Source of the DNA: Guillardia theta CCMP2712
Lineage: Eukaryota > Cryptophyceae > Pyrenomonadales > Geminigeraceae
Direction: 5' to 3'
NCBI RefSeq assembly: GCF_000315625.1
Contig: NW_005434615.1
Span: 196,991 to 260,990, forward strand
Length of the DNA stretch: 64,000 nt
The translations under genes were made by a program, and so were the position numbers. The notes below the pieces were generated by a model that was not told the origin of the DNA, made no database searches, and worked only from the letters and a program-made list of their open reading frames with translations. This document shows positions 1 through 11,785 of this stretch, in pieces (the stretch's first letter is position 1; each line of letters begins with the position of its first letter).

Positions 1-171
1 CTGTCTTTTCATTACCCTATTTAAACTTCCTGAGGCGGATCTGAATTTTAGTTTCGCATTCGGCTTTGGAGACATGGTGAGGCAGGTTCACAGGGCGGGA
101 TGAAAGGAAGGGCGATGATCATGATAGAGAGTAAGAGAGACAAGAGCTTGCTGGATCGAGGTTGAAGAGAT

Positions 172-3100
172 ATGCTCCTGCTTCTGTTGCTGGTGGCAGC
201 GTCGCATCAGGTGAGCACGTTGTCTTGGCTTCTTGTCCGTTCTTTTTCCCATCGGAAGAACACCACCAGCTGTTGAGCATGTTGAAGCTGACAACCGATC
301 AGGTCCTCCTTGTTGGCGCTACGAAATGCTTCTCTCCTCAACTTGAGCGCAATCTCTCTTTTTTCGCCGGCGAGGTTGCCTTTCATTGAACCTTGTCACT
401 CGCCAACGATGATGACCGCAGTGTTCGGCAAATGGAACTCGAAGAGTGGTGGGAACCATTCTTCCTGGTAGCTATACGTGCAAAGGGCCCAGTGGCTCTG
501 CCTTGTCGGTAACGAGTGGGATCGTGAGATATGAAACCAAACTTATTCTCGAGGCTGAACCGACTGTTACAGCAAAGCGATGAACTTTGCAGCGTGAGCT
601 GCAAAGCAGGCCAGTTCCTGAGCTTAGGTGGAGCAGGAGAAGGTTCTCCAGCCATGCGCTGTGTTGATATGTGTCATCTTTGATGCTCCTCCACGCAGAC
701 CCGCCCCGAGCTCAGTGCAAGAATTGCCCACAGAACACCTTCAGCGTCGGAGGAGGAAGAACCATCTCAATGTGAGTTGAGGGCGATGACGCGTCTGTGA
801 GGCCGTTGCTGATCTCTGAGCAGATGGAGCACAAGGCTGCTGCAGGGTGACGTTGGAGGGATGAACCTCCCGTCGGAGGAGAGCCCGTTCCACTCCTTGT
901 GCTATGGGTTCAACTCGACGAGCTTTGAGCAGAGCGGCGACATTGGTCAAGCATGGCAGGAGGGATACAAGTGTGACAGCATGCTAGTTTGGCTCGTGGA
1001 GGTGACCAGAGCGCTCAGGTGCGAATCGTGGAAGCCAACAGGGGACGGGAAAACTTCGTCAGGGAACAATCGACAGATTTCGAAGGTTGGGTGGTTAGGT
1101 GGCACTCCCGTTCGTTGATGTGATGAAATGAAGGTGAGGAGCGAGCTCCATATGAAGCTTCGATTCATCACCAAGGGGAAGATATGGTAGGAGCCTCCAT
1201 GACGTGCGAGGGACGTCGCTGACTGCCGTTGCCAGGTTCACCTTCCGAGTGGATGCGGATGCTATGACAGAGGAGGAGGTCAGCTCTGTCCCTGAGAGAT
1301 TTGTGAGGCTGAGCTCGCGAGCAGCCTTGTCCTTGGCTAGAAGGAAGCACTGGGTTGGATGACACGTGGGAATGCGAGGACGGGACCCTGGGCAACAGCA
1401 GCTTCGATTGCAACTTCCATGGAGGACGAGCGCGCTGCCCGAGCAATTTTCCAGAGATGTGCGCACAGGTTTCGTTCCTCCTCCTCCTCGCTCCTCTCGT
1501 GCTTGACCCTCCAACGTGCTGCAGCCGAACTTGTGTGCTGGAGGACTGGCCTACTGCTGCAGCATCGACTGCAGTACGTTCGGCGGGCCTCGGCTCTGCC
1601 CGGGCTCGGGTGGGCTTCAGGTGTTGTGATGGGGGAGTGGACGATGGGACGTGAAGTAGCTGTCAAGGTTCTGCTGTGCAAGGACGATCGTGTCAGGAAG
1701 TGCAGACCCATTCCTCTGCGACCGCTCCCCTTCCAGTCCAGATTTTACGTCTCTTCTGAGATGCAGGTCTGTCTAGTTCAGGAGGGAGGCGGAACGTGTT
1801 GCTGATGCTGTTGTCCTGCAGTGGCGGTGGGTCGAGTTTGACGTTCCTGCCGGGTATTTGCTCTAGCTGCGTGAGAGGAGTTGAAGGCTGATGGGTGGGG
1901 GAAGGTGGGTGGAAGTGGTCTTCAACTACATCCGTGATGGCGCTGTTGCGGGGCAAGACGAGGCCATGATCGGTGCTGAGTTCTGTCTTGCCTCCTCCTG
2001 TTGAGCCTGCTGCAGGCGAACTGGGATGGGTGGGAACGAAAATGGCGGACTTGGAATGTTCCGCCTGCCCAGTAGGAAAGCAGAGTGTCGAGGGAGCGTC
2101 GAGATGCTCGTCATGCGGGAGAGGTGAAGTTTTCGCTCCTTGCTGTTTCTCTGACGTTCCCCTAGACGAGATCTTTGACAAGGACAGTGCATCCTGCCAG
2201 CCTTGTGCCTCCAACTTCTACGCCTTCCCAGGCTTCGACAAGTGTCTCCTGCGCCCCACCTGCTCCATGACGGTCTGCCATTGGGTCGGCGGGAGGCCTC
2301 TGACCGCAATGTCAGGACTACGTGGCGAAGTTCTCAGAGTGTGATGAAGGAGGCAAGCGGAACAAGTGGTTCGAGTGGCTGGAACCCAAGATCTGTGAGG
2401 GAGGAGTGAGTAGAGGAGGAGAGCCTTGCGATCAGCCCCTGAATCCTCCCCCAGGTTCATCTTCCTCCTGCCCACAACGGGGTCAGCTGTCCTCCCTGTG
2501 CAAGTGGAAAGGTGAGGAGAGGAAGTAACGGCGAGTTTTCCTTACTCGCTCCTCCTCGCAGTACCGCGACGGAAAGATCTGCAAGGATTGTCCTCCCGGC
2601 CACTACAGCGATCAGGACATGGTGAGCGATATTGGAGGTCAGAATGGGAGGTTGAGTCATGTGCAGCTGTGCAAGATGTGTCCTCCTGGACATTACGCTC
2701 CTCGAGAACGAGTAATCACTGAGTTCAGAGAGGTGGGAGGAGCCGCGGGTGTTGAGAAGATGACTGTTGTGCAGGAGAACATGGAGGCGGGTCTGTCGAC
2801 AGGATGTGTTGGTTTGTGCGGGTCGAAGGTGAGAAAAGCGTTGGAGATAGGTAGAGGAGTGGAAGGAAGCAGGATCAGGGGAGGGGAGGGAGGGGAGGAA
2901 GGGGAGGGAGCAAAATTGGAGAGGAGAGGAGAGGAGAGGAGAGGAGAGGAGAGGAGAGGAGGAGACTTTCGCATCTCAACAGTTAGTAGGGATGGCGCGG
3001 ACGTGTAGACTTCATTGATTCTGGCTTTCACCACCTGGCTCCTGCTGAGGTCAGGAGATCACTTGGGCAGGCTCAGTCTCTGACCAGTCCAGCAGTCTTG

Positions 3101-5402
3101 GCTGCAACTCGATCTCAACATGAGCGATGCGGGGTCAATAGAGTTTGTCTACGGGCTCAAGTGCAACCCCCTGCTCTCTTCGTTCGTGCTGACAGTGGAC
3201 GGCAAGAGGCAAGTGCTTCAGGTTGTGCTCCTGCTGGGTAGTCGACGTTGTGGTCATATGTGACAGGCTACCTGCGCAAACGGAAGCACAACAGAACAAG
3301 GAAGGAGAGTGCGAGAAAAGGTTGCGATGATGATGAGGGGAAAGATTGCTGTTTGACACTCCTGTCCACTCCCTCCCTTCCTTCTCCTCGTCCTCTCCTG
3401 TTCACCCTTGACCCATTGCTCCTCCACCTCTGCAAATTCTGCTCCCTCTCCCGATCCTCCTTATCCTCTCCTCCTCCTCCTCTCCTCCTCCTCCTCCTGC
3501 TCCTCTTCTCCTCCTCCACATTCTCCCCTCCTCTCCTCTTCTCATCTCCTCTCATCTCCTCCTCCTCCTGCTCCTGCTCCTCCTCCTCCACTTCCCCTCC
3601 TCTGCTCTTCTCATCTCCTCTCCTCTTCTTCCTCCTCCTCTCCTTCGCCTCCAGTTTCCCATCCGTGCAGGGGTTCACAAGGTTCGCTGGACGTTCCGAC
3701 GGGTGTCGAGTCAACTTCCAGGATCGGGTAGACTGACCTGCAACTTGACCCTCCCTCCATGACGAGGACGCGCAGGAGCGTCGGACTTCAACGGCTTCGA
3801 CGATCAGGCTCAGATCTTTGAGATGGCTGTCACCAACACTGACACGTGAGTTTCTTCCATCGCAAGATGTGCCTACTCACCCTCCAACTGCAGCGGAGGA
3901 GCCTCCAAATGCCTTCCCTGTCCTCCTGGTCTCTTCAGCTCCCAACCCTCAGCTCGTTGTTCGCCGTGTGCTCCTGGCTTCACAGGTCAGAATTTTGCTC
4001 CTCCTGCTCCTGTGCTCAGCTGCTGTCAGGATCCTCCTCCGAAGCCTCCAGCACGTGCAAGGTAGAACCTTGTGCTGCTAGATCCAGCCCTCACCATGGA
4101 AAACTTTCACAGGCTTGTGAGGAGGGGAAGTTTGCGCCAGTGTCCGGCTCGCCTGCGTGCAGGTAACCTGCAGGAGATGTGAGGAGTTTGATGAGTCGCT
4201 AGGGTCTGCGGGGAAGGAACGAGGTCCGGGGAGGCGGCAGTGTCCTGCTCCTGCGTGTACAACAGGACAGATTCCGGAGGAAACGCTCACCTGCTGTACA
4301 ATACGTCGAGGATGAAGGGCAGGATCTTCGGACCTCTGCTCCTGCGCGGCAAGGTCGGACCTGCTCCTCCTCTTCTTGCCTGAGACAGCACAGGACATGA
4401 TGGGGGCTCGCAGCCTCGTGCTCTTCCTCTCCTTCTGCTCCACTCTGCCACCCTTAGCAGGAGCGCAGGGGCCGAGCGCGGTGACCGTTGGGTTGAACTC
4501 GTCCTGGCAGCCGGAGGTGGGAGGAAAGGAGAAGGGGGCGGGTGGCTGAGAAAGCGCTGGCAGGGATGTGCTGGAGTTTTTGCTTGCATAGCAGAGTGGG
4601 ACAGTGGGGTCCTTCCATCCAAGTCAGCCAGTGAGGACGACTTTTTGTCGTTAGGGAGTTCAGACGCTCTCGTTCTCAACGCTGGCTCGCAGCAGGTACC
4701 CTTGAACTCTCAACAGCCGCCGCTGATTTCTTGTCCTCCCTTCCCCTCCCTCCTGTTCCTGCAGGGCTTTTCGGACCTGCCCGACTTTCTCAGTCACAGG
4801 TTAGCCTCCTGCTCTCCTCCTTCTTCAGCGTGAGAGCATCTCAGGAAAATCGAGGACTCCGTCGACTCCGCTGGCATCCATTGGAGGAGCGGGGGAGGGT
4901 TCACGCTGACGCTGGGAGGAGGAGCCTCCTGTCCGATGAGTCAAGGGAAGAGGATCGAGACTAGAGTCTACGCGCTCTGCCAGCTGCCCGAGCAGGGGAC
5001 GGACGCGTCCAGGGTACCGGAAAAGATGCGCGTGATGAAAGAATGCGGCGACCGGCTCTGCGATGAAGTGGTGAAAGAGTAGTTTTCCCTTGCTCGCAAT
5101 GACTGTGTGCTCAAGGCCGGTGCTTGCGTGTTGCATGTCATGTGGGAGACACACTTGGCTTGTCCTGTGTGCACGTTCGACAGCTACGCTAAGGTCTTGC
5201 GATGAGGAGGAGGAAGGGAGGAGTGAAGGATTGATGCAGGTAAGCACGCCTTGTATCAACGGGCGCCACGACGTCTCCTTCAAGATGGTGAAGGAATGTT
5301 TCGGAGGCTTTTCGATGCCTCAGGTGAAGGAGGAGGCGGCGGCGAAGAGCAGGAGCAGGAGCAGGAGAAGGAGCAGGAGAAGGAGCAGGAGCAGGAGAAG
5401 GA

Positions 5403-5446
<44 letters not shown>

Positions 5447-5871
5447 AGTGGATGATGATATGAAGATGATCCTAGTTGGCAGGATCTCGTGAATGTACAT
5501 TGCGAGATCGACTTCCGCAGTCTCTTCGGGTACTTCTGGCTGCTCCTGCCCCCAGTCGGCTCTGACTTGCTCCTTCCGCAGACCCGGCGACCTCGTCGCC
5601 CTCGGCATCCTCTGCCTCCTGACCCTCGTCATGTTTGGGATCTTCTTCGAAAGGTAGGAGAGCTTCCTATACCTTCCTGCTCCTCATCCACTCGGCAGGT
5701 ACGTCATGTACAAGAAGTTGTACAGCCGATACAAGAGCCTTGAGCATCAGTCAGGTTCATTCCAGCCCCTCCTCCCTCCCTCCCTCCTTTCACCTCTCCT
5801 TTCTCCTTCCCTCAGCGGCTCCTGACTTTTTTCTGAAGGGGGAGATGCTCATTCGTCGCTTCCCGGCATGA
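172..5871 (+). CDS. ELAPOR/EIG121-like type I membrane receptor (multi-exon)
   Basis: Exon 1 (172-210) encodes a Leu-rich signal peptide (MLLLLLLVAASHQ) ending exactly at a GT donor. The reading then crosses many introns and follows the animal ELAPOR1/2 (KIAA1324, EIG121) order: an SCKAGQFLSL segment (~597-635), a Cys-rich ephrin-receptor-like/TNFR-like repeat with CPVGKQS and CxxC spacing (~2065-2270), the block FSECDEGGK...EPKICEGG (~2327-2400), CPPGHYS repeats (~2590-2700), the block CVLKAGACVLHVMWETHLACPVC (~5106-5175, here split by family comparison only), then CINGRHDVSFKMVKECFGGFS (~5250-5315). A single TM helix (GDLVALGILCLLTLVMFGIF, ~5588-5645) is followed by a short basic tail, YKKLYSRYKSLEHQ, and a last small exon ending at TGA 5869-5871. 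ELAPOR proteins act in endosome/lysosome and secretory trafficking in animals; the role here is inferred. Exons between 700 and 2000 are the least certain. Confidence 0.8.
2879..2962 (+). repeat. purine (GAGGA)n tract in an intron
   Basis: A gagga/ggaga pentamer tract inside an intron of the ELAPOR-like gene; a simple microsatellite with no coding signal in the gene frame. Confidence 0.85.
3440..3660 (+). repeat. polypyrimidine (CTC/CTCCT)n tract in an intron
   Basis: About 220 nt of nearly pure C/T with CTCCT units inside an intron of the ELAPOR-like gene. It produces several spurious Ser/Leu-rich open frames on both strands. Confidence 0.85.
5341..5449 (+). repeat. (GAGCAG/GAGAAG)n hexamer array in an intron
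   Basis: Tandem hexamers immediately after the exon ending SMPQ and its GTGAAG donor, so it lies in the intron before the TM exon. The same hexamer family recurs at 30708-30757. Confidence 0.85.
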
Positions 5872-6646
5872 TTCTTTAACCCACCACCCTTGATGCCCTC
5901 GTTGTCAATACACTACTATCGGATGATAAAATCTCCTTTGTTCTGCACTCAGAATCATATCATACTTGAGAAGAGCCCCGGCAGTAGTCAGATGACTGTC
6001 AGGCGGCAGACTTGCCCGGCCCACACTGAAAGAATGGAACGGATATTCTGCTACTGCTGCAACGACATTGGAAGAGACCCGGACAAAACTGACTTGAAGT
6101 TAGATTCTTAGTAGGCTGAGGGCACTCAGGACATGAGTAGAAGCAGAAAGTAGTGGGGCGGATGAGGGTTGGTTCTCACTGTCTTTTCTCTTCTCGCCGT
6201 ATGGCCTGCCAGGCTGTGCGACAGCGTCAGGGTCACTGAAGCCTCCGAGCCTCTACAAGGTTACTCCCTGTGACTCATCAAGTTTATTTAACTTTGCAAG
6301 GGGCGAGGCGGGCCCAAAGTTCGGAGGTGAAAGTTCTGCCGGGGGCCGTTACTCTCCGAGCAGTCGCATCATGCCGAAGGCGTGAAGGGAGAGACGAGAG
6401 GAGAGAGGAGAAGAAGAGAGAGTCGAAGAGACAAGCGAAGGATCAGCTTTGAGAAGAGACTTGCTTGTACCTTTAGTGCCTCTTGCTCTCAAAACTCAAC
6501 CTGGACTTCTTCATCCTCCTCGATTCACCTTTGGTCTCACTTCAAAGGTACAATACTTGTGCCGCTATTGATTGCTCAGTCTCGTCATCAAGAAATCAGC
6601 ATCTTCCTCATCGTCGCTTCCTTGAAATAGTTTCAGTCGATCGAGG
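5872..6646. other. intergenic, no supported gene
   Basis: A 74-codon frame at 5890-6111 and purine-rich DNA at 6380-6440 are present, but no family motif, splice-linked extension or RNA gene could be recognised. Confidence 0.5.
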
Positions 6647-7200
6647 ATGGTATCATCGTTTCCAAGATGGATACTGGTTCTGATCATTGTCGTCGTTTTC
6701 CAAACGCAAACTTCCAACACCTTCCTTCATGTCATAACGCCGCTGAAAGTTGCATTTCAACATGTTGTTTGCCGTCATTCCTTCAAACCACCACGATCAT
6801 CTTCAACATCCCTTGGTATGGGGTCATTTGATGCGACAGGGAGACGATCATTGTTTGCTTTGGATCATTTTCGCGCTGAAATATTCCAAAGGTATGATGT
6901 GAAAACTTGAGGATTTTTTTCTGAAATTCTTGCAGTTTCAAGGCGATTCTAGTTACAAAGATTGCAGAGAAGGTCTTGGATGTTGTATCGGTCCATATTG
7001 TCAACATACTCTCTTCTCTGTTCGCTTCGGTGGCCAAGGCGCTAAAATTCTTGAAGAAAAATCGCCAGGAGGAAGATCGATCAGAGCAGTTCGGCGGGAT
7101 GGAGATGTGCAGGAGGGGAGGGAATATCATGATGGTGAAGATGCAGCTTCGCTCGTCGCCACCAGCAATCCATCTTCTCGCTCCGTTGACGGCTGAGTGA
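6647..7200 (+). CDS. small organelle-targeted or secreted hypothetical protein (two exons)
   Basis: The ATG at 6647 opens a hydrophobic leader (ILVLIIVVVF) followed by a Ser/Arg/Lys-rich stretch with few acidic residues (6720-6850), the shape of a bipartite plastid presequence. A short intron (about 6890-6934, GTATGA...TTGCAG) joins exon 1 (ending RAEIFQ) in frame to an exon reading FKAILVTKIAEKVLDVVSVH, then an amphipathic/hydrophobic segment NILSSLFASVAKALKFLKK and a basic tail, stopping at TGA 7198-7200. Product is about 151 residues. No family was recognised. The join keeps the frame and removes the stop in intron sequence, which supports a real gene. Plastid targeting is inference: the residue after the likely cleavage site is not a clean ASAF motif. 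Confidence 0.5.
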
Positions 7201-7559
7201 ATCAGAATGAAGTACCAAGTTGCGACTGCTTCGCAAGAGGACTGTGGAAGAGACAATAGAACACTATGACTGTTGCTCAGCCATCATGGTATACGGATAA
7301 GAGTTTGTTTTTATATTAAAGAAAAGGAATGTGCAAAGAAAATTAGCATATCCGTCATCAGCATACAAACTTGGATGTCTTTCAGATTGGCCAACACAAC
7401 ACAATGGCACAACCGATCAAATTGTCTTGTGTTTCCCTGATCATCGACCAACTCGGCGAGGAAAGTAAGAAATTTGTCTCATCCCTTCCTGTAAGAAATT
7501 GCGTTGCATTCGAAAGACGGAAAACTGCCAGGGGGAGCGAGTGAAACCTTCAGGAGTCA
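7201..7559. other. convergent intergenic spacer
   Basis: Between the stop at 7200 and the minus-strand stop at 7560. AT-rich around 7300-7390; no gene or RNA feature recognised. Confidence 0.5.
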
Positions 7560-8616
7560 TCACTCGTCCAGAGGCCTCCTCTGAGAAGTTCCGAACGAAA
7601 AACTCGGCAGCGAACGATGATCTGTCGTCGGTTGTACTCCGACGGAGGAAGGGATGGGGTATGCGCCAGGCCCCGGATACTCTGAGTTGGCAAAGAAGTT
7701 CGTCTTGGGTCTCGAGGCTCCGAAGGTGATGGAGGGGCCTCGCCGTAGGTTCAACGACGTTCGTGGCCCTGTCGTCTGTCCTAACTTGTACTGCCCTGGT
7801 CCAGGAATCTTGGACGCACTCATGGATGGTCCGATCCTCTGCGCTGAAGTACCGAAGGAGAAGGCCGGGGGACGCTTGTTCTTCCAGCTGAAGTTGTCGT
7901 ACTCCCCCGGACCAGGAGTGTTCACGATCTCGTGGTCCTTGGAAGAGTTCATCCCAGGTTTCTCCGACAGGCTCATGGAGTTGGTCGTCCCGTTCAGGCT
8001 CTCCATCGTACTCCTGTCGAGCCTCTTCGGTACCGGGGCGTCCCCTGGAAGCCTTGAGGAGGTACCGAAGCCGAAGGAGGGAGCAGTCTTGTAGGGAGGA
8101 GGCTTCTGAGGCCCGACGGCACTTCCCAGGTCGTACTCACCCGGACCAGGTGCACGTCCTGAATGTGAAAAGGTCAGTGCGAGCTGTTGTAGGTAACGAA
8201 AGGGCTGGTGTTGGCATGGAACGAGGGGGAGACAACTGGAGGGAGGGGTGAGGGGATGATAGCAGGGAGGAGATAGTGAGATCAAGCAAGGGAACCTTTT
8301 TCTGAAAGATAGGCAAACGACTAGTGGAGGGAGAAGAGGGGGAACGAGAGGAGACTTTCAACTCACGTGGACCCTTCATGCCGGAAGGATCTGGCCTGTC
8401 GCTCGTCCCAAAGCCAAAAGACGGTCCGCTCTTTACTGTGAAATCTTTGTTCCTTCCTACAGTCGTCTTGAGCATGTAGATAGGACCAGGAGAGATCCCC
8501 TTGAAGTTCGGCGATGGCCGTTTCATGGTGCCGAACGAGATCGAAGGGGACTCCACGCATACTGTTGACTTGATGTTGTACGCTGCTGGCCCAGGGGATC
8601 GCTGCATGCGCGTCAT
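7560..8616 (-). CDS. STPG/ODF3-type sperm-tail PG-rich repeat protein
   Basis: Exon 1 (8616-8367) starts MTRMQRSPGPAAYNIKS; a 208-nt intron (8366-8159, CAC|GTGAGT ... TTCAG|GAC) joins it to exon 2 (8158-7560). The protein (~282 aa) carries the SHIPPO/STPG signature P-G-P-x-x-Y about six times: SPGPAAYNI, SPGPIYML, APGPGEYDL, TPGPGEYDN, IPGPGQYKL, YPGPGAYPI, each followed by a PSFGFGT/PSITFGA type segment. In animals, algae and other ciliates this repeat marks microtubule-inner or axoneme-associated proteins (CIMAP/ODF3 family). The role here is therefore flagellar microtubule binding by family inference. An additional upstream exon cannot be excluded. Confidence 0.85.
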
Positions 8617-9761
8617 CCTGATCTACTGCTTCGAACACGACTTGATCCCAGTCGACCCCTGTGCTCGTGTAACTGCCCCCTACAAGTTACGATCCGATCC
8701 CACCCAATATGATCGTTTGTGCACCGGTGATGTTTCAGGATGTCAGAAGATCTTGCGTTACTGTATAACCTTTGTCTTGAATCCAGTCCCTGCGTTGCTC
8801 CTTTCTCTTCGTACCTGACCTTCTCCCGAATGTGTTGCTGAATCGTTCAACGCGTGCTCTGTCACTTGCTCTTTAGCGTGCTCGCTCGTATCTGCTACCC
8901 CCCCCCTCTCCCGCTTCCTATTTGATGAGCTCTTTCAGTTTCCCCTCCCTCCTTCCTTGTCTTCTGCCCTCCTTCCTCCTCCTCCTCCTCTTCCTCCTTC
9001 ATTCTTTCGTCCTTCGCCCATCACGCCAACGGAAACGTTCGCCACCACCCCACCCGGACTTTTCCCCCTACCTACCCCTTCATCTCTCGGTGTATTTGCT
9101 TATGTCGTACCCGGTCATTCCTCTTACACTACCCTACCCCAGTAATACTCGCTACCACCTCGTTGAGGAATTTCCTTTTCTGAACACGATGGGGTATGTA
9201 GTGTCAATGTAGCATGGGAGTCTAGAAGGGTAGGGTACTTCAAAGTTGGAAAGGGGGTGTGGACTGGAGGAGATGGGGTACTACAGAGTCATATTGGGGT
9301 AGGGGGTAGGGGGTAGGGGGTAGTAGAGAACAAACCATGCTGAACGAGCCACCGACATGGCGCGAGAGAGAAAGCGAGAAGCAGAAAGAGGAGAAGAGGA
9401 TAGAAGAGAAGAAAAGAATGAAGAGGAGGAAAAGTTTCCGACGAGGATTAACAGCATTGTCATCGGATGGTGAGAGACGCATTCATAGAAAGTATAGTGC
9501 AGCGTGTGTCCAGTCATCATGATAAATTCACAACAAGGAATACTGTTCCAGCTCATCTTTGCCTGTGAGAGTTTGTTCAGGACAATCTGATACATGTTGT
9601 AATATGATAGCCGTCGCAAAAAGTTTGAATTGTTGAAACATACGTCCGTATGAGATGAAACAAAATGTTTAGAACCACATTAAACCTAACGTGAAACATG
9701 GCAATTTTTCTCACATTGGCATTGAAAAGGTTTTGCGAGGACTATCTCAACACAGTTTTCC
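8617..9761. other. intergenic spacer with low-complexity island A
   Basis: Divergent spacer between the STPG gene and the WBP2-like gene. From about 8890 to 9150 the + strand is C-run rich (including ACTACCCTACCCC); from about 9190 to 9330 it is G-run rich (GGGGTAGGGGGTAGGGGG), then purine-rich to 9440. ORFs here are Pro/Ser/Leu low-complexity shadows. No gene seen. Confidence 0.6.
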
Positions 9762-11250
9762 ATGGCTCTTAATCCACCACTCATACCGGGTCAAGGCCTT
9801 CCCCTGCCTGTTCACGGAGAACTTTTCATCCTGCAAAGAAGGTGTTTCCCTCTCTCATGAGTCTAAAGGTACTGACAGACTGTGTTACAGCGAAGTTCGA
9901 TTCGAAGCAGAAATCCTTGGTCAGGTCAGTATTCTAAGAAGTTGTTCCCTCAATCATCCTCTCTATCCTACTTCATCTCCTCTTTTCCTTTCTCGCTTCC
10001 AATGTTACCTTCCACTTGTCGTCCTACCTTGGGGACATAGTGATTTTTTTGCAACAGACCAAGAGGACGTATGATCACAAAGGAAATCTCTATCTTTCAA
10101 CTCTCAGAATGGTCTTCGTAAAGGATGCGAATGATACAGGTTGTGCAATCGAATGCTTTCTGTCCTCTGAACCTGCAATCCAGCAAACAGAGGCTGGTTC
10201 AGTCTGGGCCCAGAACATGCCAACGATTTGATTGTGAGACACGATATTGCTGTTGGCGGCCAGTTTCATCTTGACACGTTTTCTGCGTGTCGCAAGGCTT
10301 ACGATATTCCTTTGAGTTTGCTTCGCCAAGAACGCTTCAATCAGGTGGAAGCCTGCAGGATTTTCTTTTTGATTCCCTAACGAAGAGATGTTTTCAGCCA
10401 ATCTTTGGCTGCAACAACATAGAAGCGATCTGCTTGCCCCTGCCAGGCACGGATGGGGAAACACACATCAAGTTGTCTTTCTACTCAGGTCTCTCAGAAC
10501 CTCTCTGGAGGCAAAACATTGTTGACTCTTGTTGTGTAGGAGGAGTAGGAACGTTCCTGCCTCTGTTTTTTGACTTGCTAAATCGTAACCGGTGAGCAAA
10601 TGAGCCCTGATCTTGTTGTATATGACCTTATTTCGATCAACCAGGCATCCCTCCGGAACCATGGACGAGAACTTTCGCACGGCTGTGAGTTCGACGTTTT
10701 GAGGTTTGTCAGTGTCGCGTCCTTAGATTGCTGTTCAGGTGTCTTCGGGTCAATTCATGAGAGCTGCATACATTGATCCCAACGATCCTTCGATGATCTT
10801 CGTATCATCACAGCCTGCTACCCCACAGGCAAGAATGTCTAGAGCCCGGGATCGAACCCTACCTTCCCTTCCTGCTTTGCGCCCTCATAAATCCCAACTC
10901 TCTCTCCCACTTTGCAGATACATTCCTGTTGCTGATGATATCGCAGAGCAACTCTCTGAGCAGAGACGATTACTACAGACTTGGTCCTCAGGCTGCTGTC
11001 GCATCGCCCACCGTCCAGCCTGCCCCGGAGCCCAGAGCACCCGTCATCATTCCAACTGTGATACAATCTCTTGTTCTTCTCCTTCCCTCTCACTGTCCTG
11101 TCACCCAGGCTACCCCGATCCATGAGGAGCGACCTGCTCCGAGCAGCTCTTCCTCCCCGTCAGTTCCTGATGGTGAGAAGCGAGCATCGCTCTGTGCTGG
11201 CTGAGGCTGAAGTGGGTGCAGGGTGGACTGTCGTGTCGCCTTCCAAGTAG
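9762..11250 (+). CDS. WBP2-like GRAM-domain protein (multi-exon)
   Basis: The ATG at 9762 gives MALNPPLIPGQGLPL, resembling the MALN start of WBP2. In-frame splices then give SEVRFEAEILGQ, TKRTYDHKGNLYLSTLRMVF (GRAM core; compare GTVYLTPYRVIF in WBP2), FHLDTFSACRKAYDIPLSLL, PIFGCNNIEAICLPLPG and IKLSFYSG, i.e. the whole WBP2 GRAM domain in order. Later exons encode GGVGTFLPLFFDLLNRNR, a stretch SSGQFMRAAYIDPNDPSMIF, and a Pro/Ser-rich tail with SRDDYYRLGPQ. Splicing GATG|GTGAGA to GTGCAG|GG gives the terminal SVPDGWTVVSPSK and TAG at 11248-11250. GRAM proteins bind phosphoinositides, and WBP2 is a WW-domain ligand and coactivator; here only the fold is supported. Confidence 0.75.
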
Positions 11251-11661
11251 GACGGAGAGAAAAGGGACATCGTACTTGTACATATAGGAAGAACCCTTAA
11301 AGGTTCGATTGAAATTTCAATAGATCCGAGATTGGAGGATCAGAGGACAATAGTGTGGGGAGAGATGGATTGGAGCAGGGCGGTTGTGGGGACGAAAAGC
11401 TTTCCTTCCTTCCTAGAAACTAGCAAGAATGGGAAAGTCAGGCTATCCATATCTTACGATGAAGGGAATTTAGTGGAATATCATTCACAATTTCTGGAGG
11501 TCAGTGATGCCTTCGCAAGAAATGATTCAAGATCGACCCCTCTTCTTTGCCTGACATCCTCCTCTCCTCGCGCATCTCAGATCAAGTGGCAACCGCCTCT
11601 TGTCCTGTTTTGTCTCCTGCAAGTTTTACCCAGTCCTCTTATCTACGATGAATTCTCCTGA
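11251..11661 (+). other. open frame immediately after and in frame with the WBP2-like stop
   Basis: After TAG 11248-11250 the same frame stays open for 136 codons to TGA 11659-11661 (starts DGEKRDIVLVHIGRTL, includes EDQRTIVWGEMDW and GKVRLSISYDEGN). The composition looks protein-like up to a potential GT donor near 11500. It could be an exon of an unmodelled isoform, a readthrough extension or chance. No family recognised. Confidence 0.3.
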
Positions 11662-11785
11662 GACATCTTCAGTCGTCCTAATCCTCCACTTATTTCATCC
11701 TCCCCACTGCCCTCCCCTACACCCCCCTCCATTCCAACTCCTGAGCTTCACTGTCAGCTGGACTCAGTTTTGAACAAATACAGCT

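Noticed and set aside
3248-3736. Long Ser/Leu-rich and Glu/Arg-rich frames on both strands
   Set aside because: Artefacts of the polypyrimidine tract inside an ELAPOR-like intron.
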